27,128 bases of DNA from Ignavibacteria bacterium UBA7675. Its GTDB lineage: Bacteria > Bacteroidota > Ignavibacteria > Kapaibacteriales > UB7675. The notes below the pieces were generated by a model that had not been told where the DNA came from, searched no databases, and saw nothing but the letters and a program-made list of their open reading frames with translations. The stretch is taken from positions 1-27,128 of the forward strand of contig DLHF01000068.1 in assembly GCA_002483085.1 (NCBI GenBank), given 5' to 3'. Below, one piece after another: positions 8,931 to 15,555 of this stretch. The position numbers were made by a program, and so were the translations under genes. Every line of letters starts with the position of its first letter. Positions within the stretch are counted from its first letter, which is position 1.

Positions 8931-9743
8931 CTACCACGCGGTCCAGCCGCCGTCCACCACCACATTAGTACCTGTCATATAGCGCGATGCATCGCTTGCC
9001 AGGAATACCAGAGCACCTTTGTAATCAGATGCTGCGGCCATGCGCCCGAGCGGTGTTCTGTCTGCATACTTTTGCCGAAAAAATTCATCCTGTCCGTTCT
9101 CTACTCCGCCGGGCGAAAGCGTATTCACACGCACACCTGCATTGCCCCAGTAGGCGGCGAGGAAACGGGTAAAGGCAATCACAGCGCCCTTAGAAGTCGG
9201 ATAGACAGGCGATTTATACATACGGCGCTCTCCGTCCGCCCCGATGTACAGCGATTGATCGGGTGCCACAATACCGTAGGTCGAGGCAATGTTGATAATA
9301 CTCCCGCTGCCCCGTTGAGCCATTTCCCGGCCTAGCACCTGAGCGCAGAGAAACGTACCTGTCACATTGACTTCCATTACTTTTTTCCACAGATCAAGAG
9401 GGTAGTGCTCAAAAGCAGATTCTTCCACCGCGCTTATAGGATTTTCTACCATGTCGTTGACAGCGGCATTATTCACGATGATATCCACCCTCCCGTATTG
9501 GTACAGTACAGTGTCTTTGAGCGACCCAACAGAGTGCGGGTCGGTAACATCTGTACTCACGCCAATGCAGTCGGGCGAAAGCGCAAGAGCAAAGTCGTGG
9601 CACGCGCGCCCGTCTCTATCGGCCACTACCACCGCAGCACCTGCTTCTACAAGAGCTTCGCAGTGTAGTTTGCCTATGAGCCCAAGCGCTCCGGTGACTA
9701 CTGCCACCCTGTCTTTCAGCGAAAAGATGTCGGGTATTTTCAT
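8931..9743 (-). CDS. Short-chain dehydrogenase/reductase of the sugar cluster
   Basis: A 270-residue classical SDR using NAD(P). It has the cofactor motif TGALGLIG (17-24), NNAA (91-94) and the catalytic set S154, Y181, K185 (YPTSK). The C-terminal DGGW is typical. It probably oxidises or reduces a hydroxyl/keto group on a sugar intermediate next to the NeuB-family synthase and the aminotransferase. The open frame extends to a TTG at 9752, but ATG 9743 (MKIPDIFSLKDRVAVVTG) gives the usual short lead into the Rossmann fold. A 204-nt gap carrying a family 1 repeat separates it from the upstream aminotransferase. Confidence 0.88.
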   Translation of the reverse strand: MKIPDIFSLKDRVAVVTGALGLIGKLHCEALVEAGAAVVVADRDGRACHDFALALSPDCIGVSTDVTDPHSVGSLKDTVLYQYGRVDIIVNNAAVNDMVENPISAVEESAFEHYPLDLWKKVMEVNVTGTFLCAQVLGREMAQRGSGSIINIASTYGIVAPDQSLYIGADGERRMYKSPVYPTSKGAVIAFTRFLAAYWGNAGVRVNTLSPGGVENGQDEFFRQKYADRTPLGRMAAASDYKGALVFLASDASRYMTGTNVVVDGGWTAW

Positions 9744-9840
9744 GGAGGACAATGTGATGTTAATGCGTAACTAATTGTTCTGCTGCATGCTCATCTCTTG
9801 CAGAGAAACGGACTGCAATTTTCTCAAATTTTCTACCTGC

Positions 9841-9858
9841 GATGATAGCGCCATCATC
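9841..9858. repeat. Perfect hairpin next to the family 1 repeat
   Basis: GATGAT (9841-9846), a 6-nt loop, and ATCATC (9853-9858) pair perfectly. The structure touches the left end of the repeat copy at 9855. No T-run follows on either strand, so I do not call it a terminator. Confidence 0.4.
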
Positions 9859-9907
9859 TCCGCTCGCGTGCTTTGTCTCCGCACCGCGCAGCACATCCGC
9901 CGCGTGG
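9855..9907 (+). repeat. Family 1 interspersed repeat, copy 1
   Basis: The 33-bp core at 9875-9907 begins GTCTCCGCACCGCGC and ends GCACATCCGCCGCGTGG. It matches 31 of 33 positions of the inverted copy at 17808-17840 and 31 of 33 of the copy at 23010-23042. Weaker similarity to the 17808 copy extends left to 9855 (CATCTCCGCTC). It lies in the gap between the SDR and the aminotransferase. Confidence 0.8.
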
Positions 9908-9947
9908 CTTGCCAGCCTTCGTCCGCGCATTGCCACCATAACCCCGC

Positions 9948-11303
9948 TTATCTGCCGGGAATTTCCACTCGCTCTTTGGGCTTCGTATTAAAGCTCGATG
10001 TCTTGCGGAATACAGGCTTTACCGGCTCGCCTTCGATGAAGCGCGCAATATTGCCACTTTCTACAGCTTGCTTTAGCACAGGAAGTACTTCGCGATAGGC
10101 AGCCAGCGTGTTGGCAATGTCGTCGTCGGTGTGCGAGAAACTCATATTGTGAAAACCGCTCCACAATATACCGTGCCGGATGAGCTCCTGCTGTACAAGC
10201 GATTTTTGTTCGAGCGGGCTTCCAGCTATGGCATCAAACACAACAAGAGTACGGCATTCAAAGCCTTTACACGATGTGTAGTTCATGCCTAATTCGGCAG
10301 CGAGTGCGTTATATCCATCTTTTAGTTTTCGTCCTTGTACAGCGAGGTACTCAGGCACATTCTTTTCCCGCAGTTCTTCTATTGTTGCCTTTGCTGCTGC
10401 AAGCGAAAGTGCCTCGCCGCCAAAGGTGGTAAAGAAGAACACATCACTGTCGAGCAGCGACATAATATCTTTGCGCCCTGTGAGCAGAGCCAGCGGCATG
10501 CCATTGGCTACAGCTTTGGAGAAGCAAGCGAGATCGGCCCGCACACCGAAGTATTCCTGAGCACCGCCGAGCGCCAAGCGAAAACCTGTCCACATCTCAT
10601 CAAAAATGAGGACAATGCCGTGCTGGTCGCACACATCGCGCAGGCTGTGCAGAAAATTATTTTTCGGTGCATCAAACACCGTCGGTTCCAAGATAATCGC
10701 GGCAGTATCGCCGTCGATAGCTGCGAGCACGGAATCGATATCGTTGTAGTTAAACGTAAATGTGAGATCGCGCACGGGTTCGGGAATACCGCGATTGCGG
10801 TCGGTCACTCCGATATACCAGTCGTGCCAGCCGTGATAGCCACAGCAGAGCACGGTATTTTTACCAGTGTAAGCGCGCGCCAGCCGCACGGCAGCAGAGG
10901 TAACATCCGCGCCGGTTTTGCTATAGCGCACAGCCTCCGTATTTGGAACGATTTCGCGCACGAGTTCCGCTACTTCTACTTCGAGCGGATGCATCAGCGA
11001 AAAAGTAATTCCATCTTCGAGTTGCTTGCGGATAGCGTCGTCTACACGCGGGTAGCAGTAGCCGAGCGAAAGCGGGCCAACGCCCATTGTGAAGTCGATA
11101 TATTCATTGCCGTCCACATCGAACAGGTGTGCGCCTTGGCCGCGTTGGGCATATACAGGAGCTACGCCGCGCACATGCTGGCCGGGGCCTTTTGCAAGTG
11201 TTTGTGTTACGGCGGGGATCAGCCCTTCGGCTCGTTGCAGCCACTGCTCGGATTGCTCAATTGCGGGAAGTGTCCGGCCTGTTGCAGTGTTTGTATTATT
11301 CAT
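9948..11303 (-). CDS. Class III aminotransferase, glutamate-1-semialdehyde aminomutase-like
   Basis: A 451-residue PLP enzyme. Family features are visible: GYHGWHDW (155-162), IFDEMWTGFR with D235 for the PLP nitrogen, and ACFSKAVANGMPLA with Lys263 as the Schiff-base lysine. The fold resembles GSA aminomutase, but the setting (transketolase halves upstream, SDR and NeuB-like enzyme downstream, same strand) argues against haem synthesis. An amino transfer to a keto-sugar, or a carbon-chain intermediate of surface-glycan synthesis, is more likely; that role is inferred. It starts 20 nt after the transketolase C-half. The Arg/Lys/Pro-rich C-terminus (KPKERVEIPGR) is unusual and probably a tail. 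Confidence 0.88.
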   Translation of the reverse strand: MNNTNTATGRTLPAIEQSEQWLQRAEGLIPAVTQTLAKGPGQHVRGVAPVYAQRGQGAHLFDVDGNEYIDFTMGVGPLSLGYCYPRVDDAIRKQLEDGITFSLMHPLEVEVAELVREIVPNTEAVRYSKTGADVTSAAVRLARAYTGKNTVLCCGYHGWHDWYIGVTDRNRGIPEPVRDLTFTFNYNDIDSVLAAIDGDTAAIILEPTVFDAPKNNFLHSLRDVCDQHGIVLIFDEMWTGFRLALGGAQEYFGVRADLACFSKAVANGMPLALLTGRKDIMSLLDSDVFFFTTFGGEALSLAAAKATIEELREKNVPEYLAVQGRKLKDGYNALAAELGMNYTSCKGFECRTLVVFDAIAGSPLEQKSLVQQELIRHGILWSGFHNMSFSHTDDDIANTLAAYREVLPVLKQAVESGNIARFIEGEPVKPVFRKTSSFNTKPKERVEIPGR

Positions 11304-11323
11304 AATTCTATCCTGATACGATG

Positions 11324-12253
11324 TTAAATGTAAGAGCGAACATGTGCCGCAAGCGATTCATATCTGCGAAGTGTAGCCTCGGCAATCGCTTCGCCTGTAA
11401 ATCCGTGCAGGCGAAGCACATCGCCCAACAGTCCCGGTGTAAACCACTGTTCATTCAGAGCAATTGGCATGACATTGCCGCGCATTTGGTTGCGGAGCAG
11501 CACTTCGGCAACAATACTGTACAAACCGCCAGTCAGGAAATGATCTTCAAGTGTCACCACAAGCGGTGTTTCTTCTACAGCGCGCAGAATAGCCGACTCA
11601 TCCACAGGCTTCAGCGTGCGCATATTTACCACGCGCACTGTTACGCCTTCTGCTTCGAGTATGCGGCGCGCTTCCATTGCTTCGCGCAGCAAAAAACCAT
11701 AGGTGAGAATTGTCACATCTTCGCCGTCGGCTAATCGCTCTGCAACACCTATCTCGAAACTGTTACTGTGCTGTACAACAGGCTTCATAGTGTTGTAGCG
11801 TATGTAGAACGGATCGGGGCTTTCGAGAATGGCAGGTAATCCCTGAAGCAGTTCTTCTTCATCAGCCGGGCAGAACACACCCATGTGCGGAATACCACGC
11901 ATAAGAGCAATATCTTCAATCGCCTGATGCGTAGGGCCATTAGCTTCGGAGAGAAAACCCGGAACACCACCTACGAGCTTTACGGGCAGGCGGGCGATAC
12001 CTACATCAGTACGAATAAACTCAAAGGCCCGCAGTGTGAGAAACGTAGCGAGAGCATGTGCTACCGGAATACGTCCGCGCAAAGCCAGCCCAGCACACAG
12101 GCCAATCATTGTTTGCTCAGCAATACCGACGTCGATGAATCTATCGCCGATGCGCGGAGGCAGATTGCGAATAGCCGCGCGATTTTCCGCGGTGACAACC
12201 ATATATCGCTCGTCGCTTTCAACGAGGTTACAGAGAAGCTGTTCGTATGTCAT
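11324..12253 (-). CDS. Transketolase, C-terminal half (pyrimidine-binding and C-terminal domains)
   Basis: A 309-residue second subunit of a split transketolase. DVGIAEQTMIG carries the glutamate (E46) that activates the thiamine aminopyrimidine ring. GPTHQAIEDIALMRG (about 106-120) and the later PLVVTLEDHFLTGG segment are typical of transketolase/DXS C-terminal halves. The partner N-half is the next gene upstream, 40 nt away. Together they would move a two-carbon ketol unit between sugar phosphates, or a related TPP-dependent reaction. Split transketolases occur in central metabolism of some bacteria and archaea; the location inside a sugar-activation cluster suggests a dedicated biosynthetic pair here. 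Confidence 0.9.
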   Translation of the reverse strand: MTYEQLLCNLVESDERYMVVTAENRAAIRNLPPRIGDRFIDVGIAEQTMIGLCAGLALRGRIPVAHALATFLTLRAFEFIRTDVGIARLPVKLVGGVPGFLSEANGPTHQAIEDIALMRGIPHMGVFCPADEEELLQGLPAILESPDPFYIRYNTMKPVVQHSNSFEIGVAERLADGEDVTILTYGFLLREAMEARRILEAEGVTVRVVNMRTLKPVDESAILRAVEETPLVVTLEDHFLTGGLYSIVAEVLLRNQMRGNVMPIALNEQWFTPGLLGDVLRLHGFTGEAIAEATLRRYESLAAHVRSYI

Positions 12254-12293
12254 GGCAATGAGTTCAAAAGTGGAAGAGACTGTTGCTGTCCTC

Positions 12294-13151
12294 CTACCTT
12301 ACGATGAGAGTTTCGGAGGTCAGATCGGCAGCAGATTCGCCGTGCAGTTCACCGATAAGCATTCCTACTTCGTCGGCGGTAAAATTGCAGAACCAGCGGT
12401 CGGCGCGCTCTTCGATGCTCGGCACACCTCTGCCGCGCACAGTATCCGCAATGACAGCGACCGGCTTTCCTTGGCCTATTGGCAGCGCAGAAAAAGCGCT
12501 GTGCATCGCTTCAAAATCGTGACCATTAATACGCAGTACATTCCAGCCAAACGCCGCAAACTTGTCCTGAATTGGCTCCAACGGCACGAGGTCTTCCGTG
12601 CGCATATTTGCCTGAAATTGGTTGCGATCTACTACAACAATCAGGTTGTCGAGCTTGTGCGCTTGGGCTACCAACGCGGACTCCCACACTGAACCTTCGT
12701 CGAGCTCGCCATCGCCGAGTACAACAAGTACACGGTTGTCGTGCCCGCGCATTCGGCAATCGTGCGCCACGCCCATTGCTACCGAGAGCAAATGGCCGAG
12801 CGAACCGGAATGGAATTCAACGCCCGGAATATTTCTATTTGGGTGCCAGTACAGCGAATCGTGTACGCTGAGATGGCGCGCAAGACGTTCGCGGCTTATA
12901 AAGCCGAGTTCGGCAAACACACCGTAGAGCGCAGGTACATCGTGGCCTTTGGAGAGGAAAAGATAATCGCGTTCTGGGTCGCGCAGATTGTCGGGGCTTA
13001 TATGCAAATATCTACAGTAGAGATACACGAGCAAGTCGGCGCAGGAAAGCGAAGCGCCGGTAAAACATCCGCCTGCGGTCGACATGCGAAGAATATGCTC
13101 GCGCACACGCAGGGCCATGTGTTTCAATTCATCAATTTGTTCGGTTGTCAT
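12294..13151 (-). CDS. Transketolase, N-terminal half (thiamine pyrophosphate-binding)
   Basis: A 285-residue first subunit. Motifs include LSKGHDVPALY (67-77), GSLGHLLSVAMGVA (116-129) and the TPP/Mg motif VLGDGELDEGSVWES (144-158) with N177 in VVDRNQFQ. I start it at ATG 13151 (MTTEQIDELKHM). The frame stays open to 13235, but that extension (AAVTGRNAEVPLFP) is encoded by the family 2 repeat and is not like transketolase. The usual length for such halves is 270-285. It pairs with the gene 40 nt downstream. Confidence 0.9.
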   Translation of the reverse strand: MTTEQIDELKHMALRVREHILRMSTAGGCFTGASLSCADLLVYLYCRYLHISPDNLRDPERDYLFLSKGHDVPALYGVFAELGFISRERLARHLSVHDSLYWHPNRNIPGVEFHSGSLGHLLSVAMGVAHDCRMRGHDNRVLVVLGDGELDEGSVWESALVAQAHKLDNLIVVVDRNQFQANMRTEDLVPLEPIQDKFAAFGWNVLRINGHDFEAMHSAFSALPIGQGKPVAVIADTVRGRGVPSIEERADRWFCNFTADEVGMLIGELHGESAADLTSETLIVR

Positions 13152-13210
13152 AAGCACTCTCTCGTAAGTGCGGCTCGCCACGCGGGGAACCGGAAAAAGA
13201 GGAACTTCGG

Positions 13211-13264
13211 CATTGCGACCGGTGACAGCGGCCACCGGTGGAGCGAAGACGCCCGTGCCGCTCC
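13211..13264 (+). repeat. Family 2 interspersed repeat, copy 2, folding as two abutting hairpins
   Basis: It shares the 17-mer TGCGACCGGTGACAGCG exactly with the inverted copy at 26926-26985, and GACGCCCGTGCC with both others, after a 2-nt deletion between the blocks. It contains two perfect adjacent inverted repeats: ACCGGTG/CACCGGT (13218-13239, 8-nt loop) and GGAGCG/CGCTCC (13240-13264, 13-nt loop). It lies between the spsF-like gene and the transketolase N-half. Confidence 0.75.
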
Positions 13265-13273
13265 AAAATCTTG

Positions 13274-14104
13274 TTAGAATATATTGACCGGCGTAGACTG
13301 GATTCGCGTCTGGGCGCGGCCTATTGTTTTGAGCTGGCCAATGTGCCTGCGATACCAGTTCATCCCGGCATACCGCCTGTTGATCACAGCAATATCAGGG
13401 CGCTCTGTAAGCAGCCGAAGAATATCGGCAAGGCCAAAAAGCGGCTTCACCGGATAGAGATGTTCGTACACTGTGCGGATAAATTCGTAGTCTTCTGGGT
13501 AATCAATTGTCCAGCGGTGCGACATAGAATAATTCATGCCGCTTTCCCACTCCACATTGCCGACGCGGAACATCTGCGGATTGTCCCAGATATACGGCGT
13601 TGTATGTTCACGCTCATACGACTGTTTTGCTTCGCGCCATGCGCGCTCGATCACGCTCATTGGCATCAGTTCCACATCATTGCCGTCGGGATAGGTAGCC
13701 GGATGCAGATTGCTCACAAAGTCGTAGTCGTTGCGGTGGTGCACGTAATGGCACAGCACGCGGTTGATAACATCGGGGTCAATGAGCGGGCAGTCCGAGG
13801 GAATTTTCACCACGAGATCGGCGCCAAAATATCTCCCCGCCTTGTAATGGCGGTCGAGGAGATCGGTGGGATGTCCGCGAAAGCAGTCTATTTCTTCTTC
13901 AAGACACAGCCCTACAATTGCGTCGTCCTCGGACTCGGTGGTAGTAGCAACCACCACGCGATCGGCCATCACTGCGGAGCGCACGCGTTCGAGCATGAGC
14001 AAAAGAAGGGGTTTGCCAACAACAGGCATCAACACCTTGCCCGGCAGCCGTGTAGAGCTCATGCGAGCCTGCACTACAATTACTATTTGATCGCGTTTTA
14101 CCAT
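13274..14104 (-). CDS. SpsF-like cytidylyltransferase
   Basis: A 276-residue nucleotidyltransferase of the SpsF / acylneuraminate cytidylyltransferase-like group, which activates sugars with CMP or CDP. The signature VQARMSSTRLPGKV is at residues 10-23. VVATTTESEDDAIV and VVKIPSDCPLIDPDVI are the nucleotide- and metal-site segments. It overlaps the upstream GT-B gene by 7 nt (ATGGTAA holds both the start and the stop), so the two are translationally coupled. In a cluster with a NeuB-family synthase it is the natural candidate for activating the ulosonic acid in place of a classical NeuA. The exact nucleotide and sugar are inferred. Confidence 0.85.
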   Translation of the reverse strand: MVKRDQIVIVVQARMSSTRLPGKVLMPVVGKPLLLLMLERVRSAVMADRVVVATTTESEDDAIVGLCLEEEIDCFRGHPTDLLDRHYKAGRYFGADLVVKIPSDCPLIDPDVINRVLCHYVHHRNDYDFVSNLHPATYPDGNDVELMPMSVIERAWREAKQSYEREHTTPYIWDNPQMFRVGNVEWESGMNYSMSHRWTIDYPEDYEFIRTVYEHLYPVKPLFGLADILRLLTERPDIAVINRRYAGMNWYRRHIGQLKTIGRAQTRIQSTPVNIF

Positions 14105-15180
14105 GAATCGAATTTTCTGCTAAATAGTGAAAAGGCAGGGCGCGGACGTCGCTTACCTTGAAGGTGCGACAAGTGGATTGTTGTTGGTACGCCGTACAGA
14201 TGTTGCCGTGCGGGTGGAACATCTACGTTCTCTAACAGGACGCGGCATACGCCTGCAATTCGGTATGCCGATGTACCACCATTCTGTATTGGCAACTGGC
14301 GCTGTAGCTCGTCGATTTTAAATTCTGAATACACTTGTTTGCCAAGCGCAAGCCCCACATAGACTACCGAGGAGAAGCGCGTAATAAGCACGTCGCAATT
14401 GGCAATCATGTGATTGGTATTCCCCGATGCAAATACAAGCGCGCCGGGTGCATACTCATTGATCTCGCGCGTTGCTCGCTCTGCATTTTCATTGGGATGC
14501 AGTTTAAAAATCAATTGTTGTTCACCAGCAATGCGCCGGGCATAGGCGATAAATTCTTTGCGATTTTCGTATTTGAATGTCTCGCGGCAATCGGACGTAG
14601 CTACGAGCACATAGTTGCGATGTGGAAAATCGTTGTCGAGGTAACGCCTGCAATTATCGAAATTTGGTATCCCCGTCACCGCAATCTTTTCTGGATTAAT
14701 TCCCTTGCGAATAAACATGTCGCGATAGCCTTCGGACGCAACGCAAAACACATCATAGGCATCCGATAGTCCAGTTGTAGAGGTGCTGGCAAGATACCGT
14801 GGCAACTTCAAAAACTTTACGATGCGGTAGATCAAATTTTCCGGATCGGTCATGCCTTCTTGCACAAGTACCAACGGAATGTGGCGAACGTTTTGCGGCA
14901 CAATAAGGTCGGAACACGTCACCGCTACATCGTAGTTGCCAAGCAAACCATTATAGTCGATAGGCAGATTTTTTTCTTGAAGATAGTTCACCGTGCTCTG
15001 CCGCGCTTTGCCGCCGAGAATAGTAAAATCGAGTAGCCCGCCTTTTGCCAGAACATCCAGAAAACCGTCGCCATAATATGGAGTGAAAAAGCAGTCGCAA
15101 TCGGTAAGATGTCCGGCAATCTGATGCATCATTGTTGTCTGATTCAACGAGCCGCCAATAAACAGTATACGCTTTCTCAT
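14098..15180 (-). CDS. GT-B-fold glycosyltransferase-like protein
   Basis: A 360-residue protein with a GT-B type layout. The N-terminal half begins with a Rossmann-like strand (RILFIGGSLNQTT). The C-terminal half contains IFKLHPNEN (224-232) and the donor-site-like CDVLITRFSSVVYVGLALGK (262-281). These features recur in CDP-glycerol glycerophosphotransferase-like, polysialyltransferase-like and UDP-GlcNAc 2-epimerase-fold proteins. I favour a transferase that uses the sugar activated by the coupled SpsF-like enzyme (7-nt overlap). An epimerase role cannot be excluded from sequence alone, and would change the pathway model. It is the first gene of the cluster, with a candidate -7 box 38 nt before its ATG. 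Confidence 0.75.
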   Translation of the reverse strand: MRKRILFIGGSLNQTTMMHQIAGHLTDCDCFFTPYYGDGFLDVLAKGGLLDFTILGGKARQSTVNYLQEKNLPIDYNGLLGNYDVAVTCSDLIVPQNVRHIPLVLVQEGMTDPENLIYRIVKFLKLPRYLASTSTTGLSDAYDVFCVASEGYRDMFIRKGINPEKIAVTGIPNFDNCRRYLDNDFPHRNYVLVATSDCRETFKYENRKEFIAYARRIAGEQQLIFKLHPNENAERATREINEYAPGALVFASGNTNHMIANCDVLITRFSSVVYVGLALGKQVYSEFKIDELQRQLPIQNGGTSAYRIAGVCRVLLENVDVPPARQHLYGVPTTIHLSHLQGKRRPRPAFSLFSRKFDSW

Positions 15181-15217
15181 GCAATACCTATAGTTCTACA
15201 CGCCGGAAGTACACTTG

Positions 15218-15246
15218 CAAATTTACGCCTGTGGGAGCAGCAGAAA
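15218..15246 (-). promoter_or_regulatory. Candidate Bacteroidota-type promoter of the sugar cluster
   Basis: On the minus strand TAAATTTG (15218-15225) matches the -7 consensus TAnnTTTG exactly. A TTTC at 15243-15246 is an imperfect -33 element 17 nt upstream; an exact TTTG lies too far away (15254-15257, 28-nt spacer). Transcription would start near 15211, about 30 nt before the GT-B start codon. Confidence 0.4.
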
Positions 15247-15463
15247 TATTTATCAAACCATAATACACGCATGCAAGTGCATATGTTATGGCTTCATAAC
15301 AACGCGAACACTGTCGTAACAATTCCATTACACTGCATAGCAGCGTCTACCAAGCGAATGTGCAAAGGTGTCTATCCGTTTTTGATGAAACATGAGGCCA
15401 GTGCTTGCTGCCAATGATGCAGACACCACACTTTCTGTTTCACCTGTGGGAAATATCTTGTGC

Positions 15464-15479
15464 AGAATACCGGTATTCT
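15464..15479. promoter_or_regulatory. 16-bp perfect palindrome, possible operator
   Basis: AGAATACCGGTATTCT is its own reverse complement, and the half-site AGAATAC occurs again 35 bases on. This looks more like a dimeric repressor site than a terminator. It lies 77 nt beyond the PafA-like stop and 284 nt upstream of the GT-B gene, so its target is unclear. Confidence 0.35.
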
Positions 15480-15555
15480 CCCTTCATTTCGGCAAATGAG
15501 AATACAGGAGAATGAGGCATACTCCACATGTAGACAGCAAAAAGGCGCGGGACAA

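Larger units (their letters stand above)
15181..15555. other. Intergenic region with three inverted repeats
   Basis: This gap lies between the PafA-like gene and the sugar cluster, both minus strand. It contains TGTTATG/CATAACA with loop GCTT (15284-15301), a perfect 16-bp palindrome AGAATACCGGTATTCT (15464-15479), and TCATTT/AAATGA with loop CGGC (15484-15499). The half-site AGAATAC recurs at 15499-15505. None is followed by a T-run. No gene is recognised. Confidence 0.6.

Noticed and set aside
10335..11327. A 330-codon plus-strand open frame opposite the aminotransferase
   Set aside because: It is antisense to a well-supported PLP enzyme and has no recognisable motif.
13152..13235. N-terminal extension of the transketolase N-half
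   Set aside because: The extension is encoded by the family 2 repeat, reads unlike transketolases, and an ATG at 13151 gives a normal family start.
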